Positions 34,947 to 45,965 of a stretch of DNA of 64,000 nt are shown piece after piece. The stretch is from contig CP103023.1 in NCBI GenBank assembly GCA_024752435.1, positions 806,001 to 870,000 of the forward strand, written 5' to 3'. Below the pieces are notes generated by a model that saw only the letters and a list, made by a program, of their open reading frames with translations, was not told where the DNA came from and searched no databases. This DNA is from Allantophomopsis cytisporea (lineage: Eukaryota > Ascomycota > Leotiomycetes > Phacidiales > Phacidiaceae). Every line of letters starts with the position of its first letter. Position 1 is the stretch's first letter. The translations under genes and the position numbers were made by a program.

Positions 34947-35899
34947 TCAAATTGCGCCCATCGCATTTATGTATAGTGCCCAACCATCATGCACCTCAAT
35001 CTGTGGATTTAGAAACATCGGGATCCACTTGTTACGCCATTCTCCCTCACATGAGGAAGTGTAGGCTGCTTTGCAATACTCCCAATAATCAGGGTACCAT
35101 CCACAGTGAGCCCAGTCAACTATCGCAAGAACACGAGGTGGCTTTGTCGTAGAAACGATAATGTTGCCTCGATGAAGATCTCCATGAGTTAGCTTGATGG
35201 GTCCATCATCAGGCAAAGATGTTCTCCATGGATTCTGAGTATTGTCCCAATCGGGAAATGGAAGAAAAGGTATTAGGGTGAACCAATCATTGAATTCTTT
35301 GACAGTAGCGAAAGGGCCACCTGGAGGTTTGCCTTGCAATACATAGTCTAAGAGTCGGTGGCGATCGATGGAACCTAAAGAAGACTCAGTCATCGCCTAA
35401 AAATTGCAGATCCCTTTCATAACATACCAATAAATATATCATCGGGGTCCTGCTCGACTTGTTGCAGAGAAGTTATCATCTGGCGTAGCTGATCACAAAT
35501 CTCAGTTTTATCGTTGATACTGAGAGAACCCCACTGGTCAAGCAATGTCTCTCCTCGTATTAACTCCATGTATATAAATACATCATTCCCATCAACCCGC
35601 CAACCATAGACTTCTGGCACTGGAAATTTGTGGCCAAGCACCTTTTTGATCACCCAAAGGCATTGTGCTTCAGTGACTTCAACATAAGGACCGAATTTGA
35701 CAATAAGATTAAGATGCTCGAATCTGACAGGTGTTGGTTGACTCGGTTTCTTTTGGTCCCACAAGCTCCGAACTTCTGCAGGAGTGGGCAAGCACTGGCC
35801 AGGTCCGTTAGGTCCAAAGAACGAGGATTTGAGAAAGTCCATCTCCGGTATACTGCTGTCCGGTAGCCCAGTAGCATGGATTTGAGGATTACCTGACAT
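34947..35899 (-). CDS. Aminoglycoside phosphotransferase/choline-kinase-fold protein
   Basis: Two exons, 35428-35899 and 34947-35374, with a 53-bp intron that keeps phase, give 299 aa. This is the kinase-like APH family common in fungi. The N-lobe has the Lys strand LNLIVKFG and VPEVYGW; a hinge region follows (VFIYMELIRGETLLDQW). The catalytic loop is LTHGDLHRGNIIV (Brenner's motif, with Asp and Asn), and the metal-binding Asp lies in AIVDWAHCGWYPDYWE. All key residues are present, so it should bind ATP and phosphorylate a small molecule or remain an orphan kinase. Substrate unknown; antibiotic resistance is not implied. It stands alone between decayed genes, and no signal peptide is seen. 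Confidence 0.88.
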
Positions 35900-36999
35900 T
35901 TTTTATGACTAGAGAATTGATCGCCAGTGTTGCTAACAATTATTTGAGCGAAAAACAGGCTTTCGTGCAGGAAAATCTTCAAAGCTCTTACCAAGAGGTA
36001 TGGACTCTTGATTATTTGGATTGGTAGGTGCCGGCTGAGACAAACTTTGTTACTTTACAATGGCTTTCATTCACGTGTCCCCGTTTCAGACGCAGATGCT
36101 GTGGTTCGCGCTACGCGCGTACGTTGAAAACACTGGACAGACACAGCGGAGAGATTCCGGGTACGTTGAATTATCGAGGTTGTGAGATGGAGTGGTTGAA
36201 GACCAATATGTACAGTGCGTAAGCCTCAGGAAGGCGTCGACAACGCGTATGCTTAGACGCATAACCTTAGACCCTCTATCTAATCAACAATCGATACCAT
36301 CAACGTGGTGGTAGGATACTGTTACATCCAATGATAATAGACAATGGCGTTGTCCTGGTGGGGCTTTGGTAAGCGCTCAGTTGAAGCGCTACAGTGGATT
36401 GAAAATTATAGAGTCTGCGTAAGCGACTTGACTCAAAAAACCTTCCGCACTATTCTTTTTATGCCCAAATTTTCAAGTTATACGCCGAACTACTTACTGT
36501 GCATGTCTGCACTTGGACTCTTATGAATCACTTATTTTCCTTTCCCACGCCAGGAATATAACACGGTGTGTATTAGCTATTTCGCGTTTGCCGATATTTA
36601 TAATCACACGCGCGTTATTACAGACGCCTCTTCTCCTTTAAGAGGACCCTCGCTTTTGGAAACCCTTCCTACTTTCGTACCCTAAGCCGATAAGTGAGCG
36701 GAGATCAATTGAATGACCTTGGGGCTGTTTTTATGCAGCAGTTACTTGTACTTAAAATAGGCCAATCAGAAGAGGCGATTCACTCAAATACCCTAGAATC
36801 TGTGGGGCAATCGCTCTATTTGTACATCTCTGGTAGCTATTACACTGTACCATCCTTATTACGCGCTGAACAGGGTCCTCAGGACTATCTATAATTTTAA
36901 GTATGTTTCAACTGTAAATGGTAGCGATATAGATCTAGAAATTTTGTAGTCTCCACCAAAACGGCTACGGAAATATTTCGTTATAATAGATACAATTGA
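35900..36999. other. Intergenic stretch
   Basis: About 1.1 kb between the divergent kinase gene and the next remnant. Frames up to 66 codons, none domain-like. No repeat recognised. Confidence 0.4.
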
Positions 37000-38363
37000 G
37001 CCTTTTCTAGACAAGCTAACGATGTGGACAACATCTTCTCAAGTCGAGATATCAAGCTCCCAGGTATACTCCGTCTTCTGGCCATCAGTAACCGTGGCCG
37101 TTTCCTACTTTTGGTTAGGCATCAAGTTGTTGAAGAAAGGAAGAAGGTAAAGACAGATCGAAATGGCAAGCCTACCCAGCAAGGATCTATTGGAATATGG
37201 ACACCTCTACTTCTCCTTGATCAACATTCGTCACTGAAGCTGCTCCACTGGAACCTCTGCCCCTATATGTTTCCCCCACGCTTCTCTCCAGAAACCGAGG
37301 AAGATAACGACGTCAACAGAGTTCTTCTATACGCGCCGCCAAAATGGAAACTGACGAGCAACGTCCGCAGCATTGAGCCATTCAATCCCATGGACGCTCA
37401 TCTATTGCTGTTCGAGGCCAAGACGTCTCTGGACGGTTTCGGCAATTATCCGAGTTTGAAGCTGCAGCTTTCTGCCACTGCATTTAGGTTAGTAGTAATC
37501 TATCTCTGTACGCGGCTTCTCTGGACTTCTGTGGACTTACATTTCAATAGACAAGAAAGCAAAGCATTTGATCCAACTATAACAATTCTTTCTTGGAGTC
37601 CGAAGTTTGACACAGCGACCGTTTCTCACGACTTATGCGTTATATCGATGTTTCATGCAAAAATAAGGGAGTCGACTCTTGGTATTGTGAAAAATCGGAA
37701 GGCACTTTTAAAACGTGATGCCAGAGTCTTGCCCGATGAGTTAAAGGCATTATCCGTGTTACTCGCTTCGCCTACTCGCTCTGTCGCCTTCCATATCAAG
37801 ATATCCATATTTTCATCTGACTGTGCAAATGAAGCGTTAATGCAAACTCATCATCCCACAATGGCTGTGAGCGAGCACCGGAATCTCAATTATGAAATAT
37901 CCTTAGCTTGTCTCATGACAGGGTGAACCAAGCTACATTTTGCACAGTCAGACATATTGCGCTCTCATCTCTAAACTATCCACCTCTAGATTTACAGTAT
38001 GTGTGTATTGCCGATAAGAACTCTGTATCTTTAGGGTGTATCGAACTTGATATCGATCACGGATATGAAGAATTGTCCGTTTCCGTTCGAGATCCGAACT
38101 AATCCGTTTTCCAACAAGCTTTGGAAAGTTTCAAACGCCATGCCCATCCACTCAAAGCATCAAATTCAGCTTCAAGTACGATGGAGTTTGATGGAATATA
38201 CCCCGCTGCACGCTATATAATTTTCGACGATACAGAAACCTCTTTTGGTGGGTCTAATAGGTCACCAGAAGAAACTACATGTCATTTCATAGTAAACGGA
38301 GAGACTACTGTACAAGATGATCGACATGTTTTCCAATTCTCCAGACATCTCGCTAAAATCTAA
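37000..38363 (+). pseudogene. Unrecognised gene with a lone TAA in frame
   Basis: Coding-like sequence runs from about 37000 (no ATG; the first codons read after a TGA at 36997) through RDIKLPGILRLLAISNRGRF and GSIGIWTPLLLLDQHSSLKL. A probable intron at 37488-37550 is followed by FDPTITILSWSPKFDTATVS. Near 37907 the frame must change; a 39-bp GT-AG stretch would do this without an indel. The frame then continues to TAA 38100-38102 and past it to 38363 (SVFQQALESFKRHAHP ... FSRHLAKI). CAA-to-TAA would explain the stop by one transition. The start is missing. I do not recognise the family. Confidence 0.45.
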
Positions 38364-38598
38364 CCCAGGATAAAGATAGAGAAGCCTGTCAGTTTGAGGT
38401 TTTTCTTTGTGTTTACGACCAATTGCCTCTGGATACAATCATGTCTATACTGTCAGTCGAATGGAGAACTTAACCCATTCTAGATGGAACAGCAAAAATA
38501 GAGCAGGGTTTTAATCACAAGCTTTGCTTAGATAATCTTCTTGTGAAACTCCTTGCCTCTCAAGCGGAGAAAGTCCATCCACCCCCAACAATGTAATT
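38364..38598. other. Short spacer
   Basis: Spacer between the convergent ends of the unknown gene and the oxidoreductase remnant. Nothing recognised. Confidence 0.4.
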
Positions 38599-39316
38599 TT
38601 AATTAGCCTCAACAACGAGCTTCTTCATCGAAACACCCTTATTAAATATTCAAGGTTTCTTGAACACCATTAAGGCTCTTTTTTGACACAATATCTGTGG
38701 TAGAGCCATCTTGCACTGGCCCATGAACAAAGCTTCTAGTAGGAACCCAGAAAAGGTAAAGTCTAAGATCTCACTAGAAGCCTCAACGGCTCCAGTACTA
38801 AAAGTCGTCTTAGCTTCTACACCTTGTGAGGCGTCTCCTGGGATGAGATGGTTTGAAGATGCCACGAACAGCTTTTTCTTGGATTTGGGCGAGGTAAAGC
38901 CAGGAAGTCTTTTCCGAAAAGAGCGAAAGCGGAAGTAGTCATATAGAGAGGAAAGACTGAGAAATCGATGAAGGACAAGGAGTCTGAGATTTTGGCAGTC
39001 AAAGTGTGGTCGAGAAGAACATAGTCCTGGAAGCCATTGTTGATGGAGAAGCCAAAAACGCGGTCTCCCACTTCGAACTTGGAATCTGTGGTGGATCCAA
39101 CTTCCTCGACGATGCCAGCAACGTCCTGGTGCAAGAAACTTGGATACTTGACGAAAGGTAAAGACTTGTCTTGAAGTATGACATCGCAAGATTCAATGCC
39201 CACGATCGGGCATTCACTGAAATCTTACGATCTTCAAGTTTATAGGATATTGGGCTTTCTCGTATGGCGTCTGATACGCCAGGCCTGTCTTGCCAAACGG
39301 AGCGGTTAGTAGGCAT
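38599..39316 (-). pseudogene. MDR-family oxidoreductase (zinc-less ADH/enoyl reductase type), internally deleted
   Basis: The ATG at 39316 opens MPTNRSVW, then ISYKLEDRKISVNARSWALN. After a frame change comes the GroES-like domain: CDVILQDKSLPFVKYPSFLH, AGIVEEVGSTTDSKFEVGDR and VFGFSINNGFQDYVLLDHTL. The nucleotide-binding Rossmann domain, about 150 residues with the usual GxxxxVG motif, is missing. The sequence jumps near 38880 to the family's C-terminal part (SSNHLIPGDASQGVEAKTTF) and, in a third frame, to GVSMKKLVVEAN and a stop at 38599. So there is one large deletion plus at least two frameshifts: a different kind of damage from the pure nonsense lesions on the left. The family resembles fungal trans-enoyl-reductase/CipB-like proteins. 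Confidence 0.7.
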
Positions 39317-39975
39317 TTTGGAAGGTAAAGTGGACGGTGATGTGTGGAATAGAAGTGGGTCGCTGAGGAGATAGCAAAACTTTGATATCCAAACCAGGGC
39401 AATCGGCGCATTGATATGAGCATTGAACGAAAACTTTTCAAATTTAGTTACATGTATATTGAAGGTCGACTTCGCATTTAACAACGAAGGTGGAGATAAG
39501 TAGAGTTTCCTTACAATTCGTCTATGCTATGACTGAAGTAGGAGATATGACACTTTGATATCTTATACACATGCAATAACTGAGCCAAACTTATAACACG
39601 ATGATGTTGAACGGACTCTGTAAGTCATTCCACTTGGACCTTACATAGTACATGCATGTTGGTCTCATTCATCTGGCGTTGTGGGTGTTTAGTTAGTTGC
39701 TTATTGTTTATCTCTTGTCGATTGGCGTCAGGCTAGATGTTGAGTGTGGCTGGTTTGTGGTTGGGCAGATCGACCTTCTCTAATGAATAAGGTTCAATAT
39801 GTGAACTATGGTTTTCTTGTTCAGATACATACTTTATTTGATCAACTTAACCTTTTTTTACGAAACGATAAGTACGATTATTGTTCCATCTATACTGCAC
39901 GTAAATTTCTTTTGATATTTGAAAATTGTATATGATTGGCCTATATCTCTAGCCGAATGTGCCTTTATCTTCTAA
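39317..39975. other. Intergenic stretch
   Basis: Downstream of the convergent FSH1-type gene and upstream of the oxidoreductase remnant. No gene seen. Confidence 0.4.
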
Positions 39976-40764
39976 TCAAGCTCTATAGTAGACGTCTCCA
40001 TAACGTACATCCTTTACCAACTCTAATATCTCTTCTGTTATCTTCTTGACATCTGCACCCTTAAAGGCTATCCTGTGAGTTCCATCCCATTGTACAAGCC
40101 TAGCGTATTGCGGAGACGTAAAGTATTTCAGCAAGTCCCGATGAAGTTCCAATCCGCCGTCTTTCAAACCATGTACATGTAGCGTAGGAGTCTTGAGTTG
40201 AGGTCTAAGTGAGAGAGGACTAGAAGCTAGATCATTCTGAAGGCTTTGTGGTGAGAGTTCCGCGAGATTGGAAAAGTACGGGCTCCTCTTGCCAATCTGG
40301 CTAAGATTGTAAGGTGGTGCTCTGCCAGCCATGATGACACCAAATTGCCAGTGCACCCCGGCAAAGCCAATAGCCCTTTGATCATTCTGAAGACGAAGCT
40401 GGTTCTCTAAAAGTATGCTGAAAGCAAGTTTCGCACCTTGACTAAATCCAAGAAGACCAACCCATTCCCCTTCACCGTCATCCTCTTCCATTGCCCTCGT
40501 AAGGCTGCCTTCAACCTCCCTGATGGCTGAGGATTCATCTAATGTAGGATGATCTGGTAACCAGCATGCCCACCGGTAGCAAGGACCTAATTCCGAATAG
40601 ACCAGCTTCAGGTCATCGTGCATCTCGCTGAGCCATGGTCCATCCACAAATACAAGTCGAAATTCGTGTTCCAGACTCTTGATGAAGTGTCTCATCTGAA
40701 GTTCGAAGATCTTTGCAGAAACACCACCGCCATGAAGACAGAGTATACGCGGTTTTCCTGACAT
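39976..40764 (-). CDS. FSH1-family serine hydrolase
   Basis: Single-exon gene, 262 aa, starting at the ATG at 40764 (MSGKPRILCLHGGGVSAKIF). The open frame extends further upstream only with a GTG. Alpha/beta-hydrolase of the FSH1/DUF341 type, the group that includes yeast Fsh1 and the LovG/AflY-neighbour thioesterases of polyketide clusters. Visible parts: N-terminal LCLHGGG oxyanion motif, nucleophile elbow GLLGFSQGAKLA (Ser), a late Asp near LHVHGLKDGG, and the catalytic His in DGTHRIAF. It probably hydrolyses esters or thioesters in the cytosol; no signal peptide. The neighbouring dead MDR oxidoreductase is a common partner in polyketide clusters, but no synthase is in this window, so a cluster relic is only a guess. 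Confidence 0.88.
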   Translation of the reverse strand: MSGKPRILCLHGGGVSAKIFELQMRHFIKSLEHEFRLVFVDGPWLSEMHDDLKLVYSELGPCYRWACWLPDHPTLDESSAIREVEGSLTRAMEEDDGEGEWVGLLGFSQGAKLAFSILLENQLRLQNDQRAIGFAGVHWQFGVIMAGRAPPYNLSQIGKRSPYFSNLAELSPQSLQNDLASSPLSLRPQLKTPTLHVHGLKDGGLELHRDLLKYFTSPQYARLVQWDGTHRIAFKGADVKKITEEILELVKDVRYGDVYYRA

Positions 40765-43700
40765 GCTGCGCCGTTGTTCCGAGGTGCTGGTCAATTGCAG
40801 TACATAGGAAGTTTTCACAGTTGAAATCCGGCTAAGTTTTCGAAAAGGAAAAGTGGTGTATTTATTCCCAACGAGTTCAGAGTATAGATCGATGGGTCTA
40901 ACTTGGGGGAGTCACTAAGCCACAGAGTGAGTAAGCAATAGATTATCCTAGCTGACAAAGAACGAATCTCGCTAAACCTGTACCCTGCAGTCACGTCAGA
41001 ACTGAAGCAACAACATCCTATCATTAGTCTACGGTGAAGGGTGTTTATTGATAGGGACCAGTCTACCGGACTTTCATGGCCCAGGCATCGGACGCAGTAT
41101 ACCCCTGCTGCCTCCAACTTGTGAAGGTCTTACATAGCGTAGGAATAAACCAACCGATTCAACTTAAGAAAGAATCAATCCGGACCCAAGCGTCTATTAT
41201 GATGGTTAGCGCAGACTACAAGTTAGCTTAATGTACCTTGCCTACAAGATAGATGATTACCGCTACTTCTAGAGCGATCTGCAAGATAGACTGTCACAGC
41301 TGTTAAAGTTAGACATGGATATATAGGCCCTGGGATTTCGCCTGAACAGACCCCATGTTGCATTAGTGACATGTGCATATCAGTGATGTTCAGTGATTGA
41401 GATAATCTGCGTGGCCGATGTTTGTAATGAAGTATTCCCAGGCTTTTAATATCAAAGTTTTAGTTCTTTGTCGGGACATTTTTAAACCATGATATGTAGA
41501 GTGTACTAATTCCACCATATGAAAACACTGGAGTGAGTGGGTTACTCAGAATATACACTCACGATAACAGCTCGCTTTCGTTGCTCGCCAATAAATCCGC
41601 CAGATGCGTATCTTGCTAGCTTCAGCAATGTCATTCTCAATCTGATCCTGCAAACAAACATCCTGCATTTCAAAGTCTTACGCGGAAGCAGTACCCTTTT
41701 CTTCTGATTGCGTCGATGTTGAGGTTTTATATCACGGAAAGGTCTTTTTCCATAGTGAAGGGTCGATCTCGTAGTAAATAAAAGGGTTTGCTGTCAAATA
41801 GGCATTATAAATTCAGTGATCATGTTGATGTGCAAGGGAGAAAGCAAGTTTGTTGCAATAAATGATCTGCTCTCACCTTCATGTAGAAGTGTCACAGAAG
41901 TATCGGTACAGATGAGATGGAAAACTCTCGGGATCAAAACGCTGGGTCACAATGACTAGGCTCATTATTTCTACGGCAAATATTATAAGGAATGCATGAG
42001 AGCTCACATAGATCTCAAGCAAGGGCTGTTGAACACAAAGAATTTCTAGTATCCCATATATAACGACTATGTAAATGGTTTTTTTTCCTTCCCTATATCT
42101 TATATTTTACGCTATACGAACTTATATATCTTTCAAGCCTCTATTTATTAATATAAGGCTGTTTTTCTTCAAGTCTACCTATACTTGTACATCCGAGTTT
42201 TATTAGCATCAATTCTGAAATGCATGCCTAACTAGTATACGCTTCTTGCATTCCCTATGTGAGAACTAGGGCCTATAACCTTAACAGCTACTGCTGAGTA
42301 CTCTCCGCTGTCTATCAAAGCCACAGAAGGCTTGGGAATATGTTCTTGGCGTTCAGTTTCGACTCGTTATCTTGTATGAATTGTGGAGCCAGTCTTCTTA
42401 TAGCGGTGCTCGATGTGTTACGCCCTTGCTGCTGGGTAGCAAACAATGCGTAGGCTTCAGTAGATGAATTACCCCATGACATTGTAAGGGTTAATGGCTC
42501 TCTAATGGAGATAAATCAAGAGGGTGAATATTATTAATGTATATAACAACATTGATGGCTATTTAGGTCATAATAACTGTCTATATATCACAAGAGTTGA
42601 GCACGAAGCTCCGATTTGCAGTAATACTGATATCTATGTAGTCACTTTCTGGGGAATAAGTAGATAGTCAATGACACCTAAAGAACTCAATTATATGTCA
42701 TGTGATATAATGCGTTCTTTTGCACCTGACCTTATTGTAAGCTATTCTCGTGATATTCGTGGTGCCTAAATACAGGTCGTATCAGCAGCCACGGCCGACT
42801 GAGCAGCCTCATCTACAAATCTGCCTCCGAACAACCTAGCCTTATTTGAAATTCTGCTACATAAATTCGCCACCGGCACAAAATTGGTTCTGAAGCGATC
42901 TTATAAGTCGTGTTTATTTGTAAGTGGTGGACACCCGTCAGATACCAACTTGTGAACTTTAGGATAGACACACTGAGCTATACACCATGTTCATGTCTGA
43001 TATCAATTTCACACAGCCAGAATCCTAGATCCTTGATTCCATGCTGCACGTTTGCATATCTGTATTTGGTACAGAGCAGATATACCCGGCAAGCTTGTAA
43101 GTAGCAAAAGATCATATGCTATATATGATCTCGGGGCTGCATATTACAACCAGTCAAAGCAGATAATCCCATACACTCAAAACATATATATGTGTAGCAC
43201 CCATATTTCAACTTCTTCATAGAATTGTATCCTGCTGCTACTCAGAGCCGTTGTTCCGTGTAGCACATCTCTTCATCATTCGAGAGCAACCGTTCTCGAT
43301 ATAAAATCTACGATGCCATTGAGCGATACGTCAAGTGCCTCAGCTCAGGTGAGAAGATATCTTTTGCGTCGAAATTAGTCTACAAGATGAACGTTGATCA
43401 TCTTAATCTGTCATTATACCTCAAGGCCTCCGCTGACATGAATAATTTAGGAAAGTACTGAACCCAGCCCACCAGACGATGCAACTCCAAACCCAAATCC
43501 CAAACCGGCAAGTATTATTCCTTGAGTATAGACTTGCAGTATCTAACAACTCCGAAGGAAAAGCCCAGGCCGCCGAAACCTGTCAAATAATCTATGCAAT
43601 TCTCGGATCAATTCACGGGACATGGTACTGCGCAGTACTTGCCTCGGCCTTTAATTCTTCGATCATGTTCGGACCTTTGTACTGCGTAGTGGTCTTCGAA

Positions 43701-44559
43701 GGGAACGCATGTTCTACAATCGGGGCAGTCAGATGGTTCTGAGTTCTGCTCGGTAACCCATCGATCCAATCTAAGGCAGCTGGTGTCAGGGATGTTTCTA
43801 CGTAAATCAGACAAGTTTAATTGGGTGTATGAGAAATTTCAGTATAACTCAATGTTAACAAGATAGCCTTGAAATGACATTGAGCAGTTAAGATTTTTAT
43901 TTTCATTTCTCTTGTATGAATAATTTCAGCGTTTTGCGTCGGTGATTACGCTTTTGCGAAACATGAAGGACACTCTACAGCCTTCCACTGCAATTTAATT
44001 TTAATTTGGGTGTGCAGTAATGCATAGCATCTGACTCAATGCGTACAACCATGTCAGCCATCAGAATTCCAGAACACTATGAAATTCTGAGAAAGGACAC
44101 GTAAGAACTAAGCCTAGAAACGGGTGAATTGACACTACCTAATACGATGATAAAGCACTAGCATTGTATCGCATTCTTATAAGACCATCGCGATGTTCCC
44201 ATGTCTTTTCATCAAAGAATTTTACTGTTCTTTTCGTGGAAATCAAATTCATCAAACTGTATTTGGGAACTTGTCTGTACGATGCATAAAGTGAATTAAT
44301 TGCACGATAAGAATGTAAGGGAGGGTGGGACTGCGTCTTACATAACCAGCCTTCCTTTATCTGTACCGCCCTCCTTCCAAGTTCCTCCAGTTTTCCTCAG
44401 CCTGGTCATCTCAATTACAACCCAAGCTACGTGGAGCTCTCAATTGGAATAAATCGAAAGCCTCAAGTTTATCAGATTTTGCTTAAACACAATCCAGTCT
44501 GTGCTAGGAATATCGTACGGTAAGTAACAGCAAATGCTACATTGAGTTGTGCAAGAAAA
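40765..44559. other. Long gene-poor region, one possible relic at 43314-43530
   Basis: 3.8 kb without a supported gene. At 43314 an ATG opens MPLSDTSSASAQ, with a GTGAG donor after it and a TTTAG acceptor near 43450 leading to ESTEPSPPDDATPNPNPKPA, then a TGA. This looks like the first exons of a lost gene. Elsewhere frames are short and domain-free. No tRNA, rRNA or tandem array recognised. Confidence 0.4.
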
Positions 44560-45965
44560 ATGGCTCACAAGAATTATGCTATAGTCTACGACCGTGGATC
44601 ATCACCTTCTGTTTTTCCAACTGTACCACAAAAGGCGACCTTGAGGGGAGAAAGGCTGGACGCAGGAAACGGTGAAGACATCATCCGCCCACTTCGTGAA
44701 ACCACACCAGCGGTATTTCATTCAACTCGTATTGAAATACTGTCACAATCTCGAGGTATTTCAGGATGGAGTTGATCAAATCCAGCTATACTGACTTATT
44801 CCAACAGCGAAAAGACTTTTGTTGAAAGAAAGGAAAATGGGGAATATTTTCAGCAGACCGCAGATTAATGATGATCGCTTCGAGCATTTTATATTTGAGC
44901 AGCGTATGAAGTCCTTCTGGTTGATCGTACTTGTCATCGATGAACCAAAGCTACTAACATAAACTCTATCAGTTGAGGATCATCCTGATGGCTATCCTCG
45001 CCTTGCAACATACATAGACAGCGACCCAGACAATGCTATGTATCGGCGATTTGGAAACCTACATGCTAGAAGTCTTCTCGATAAAGGAGTTGAGCTTACT
45101 GAACTCGAATCTCAACTATCAGCACTAGATAAAAAGGATGAAGATACGTCTGAAAAAGAGGACAATAGATGGAGGCTTTACTCTTATGTTTCCCATCCAG
45201 ATGGAGACAACACACAGCGCAGAGAACTCTTCGAGTTGATAGATCAAAAATTAAAAGCCTACGGTATGTCTTATCGGAACTTTGGGTGGTGAAGCTTATA
45301 ATTCAGATGAGCTGCTTCTTAGAGATCGTCAACTCCGCCAACTACGAAAGCCATCGAAGCAGTTGCACTCAAACCTCTTCAATTACATTTTCAACAATCA
45401 TACTATCAACAAAGATGATGAGAGATTTATGTACCACCGGGATGATTTTGTCTGTCTAGCAGATACAAATGATAGCATTCTTGATCAGCTCATCCACCAA
45501 TACATGGATCGTAGGCATACAGGCCTCGTCAAGGTCACACAAACTATGCTCATAATAAGAATTGAAAACTGACACAGTCAGAAACTCTTTGTAACAGAAG
45601 AAGACCGCCGCCGCACAACAGACGAATATGTTCATTACTACTCCAAAAGTAAGCTTCTAGCAATTGATGCTAAAACCAGGCACTGACTTGATCTACCAGA
45701 ACGTGTCGGAGTTATCGTCAAAACTGTGATTGCATTTCTCTCAACGATTCTTCTCTTAATTCCAGTATACATTTTGATCAAAATACCACTACGCCTCACA
45801 CAAGTCGCAACTTTGGTACTTGTTTTTTCCTTTCTATTTGCAGCGTCACTCTCGGCTCTTACAGACGCAAGAAGACAGGATGTGTTTACTGCTACAGCTG
45901 CGTATTGTGCTGTTTTAGTCGTATTTTTGGGAAACTTGCAGCAAATCCAGCTTCAAGACTCCTGA
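44560..45965 (+). CDS. DUF6594 membrane protein
   Basis: Six exons (44560-44755, 44808-44903, 44973-45263, 45307-45533, 45582-45648, 45700-45965), all phases agreeing, give 380 aa. The smallest intron is 43 bp. The N-terminal 65 residues are polar and variable. The DUF6594 body follows: DHPDGYPRLATYIDSDPDNA, MYRRFGNLHARSLLDKGVEL, a Glu/Asp-rich region, DDFVCLADTNDSILDQLIH, then three hydrophobic segments at the C-terminus (FLSTILLLIPVYILIKIPL; LVLVFSFLFAASLSALT; TAAYCAVLVVFLGN). This matches the family layout of a cytosolic helical domain followed by three membrane helices. The function of DUF6594 is not established. The donor of intron 4 (GTCACA) is weak. The gene appears intact and solitary. 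Confidence 0.8.
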
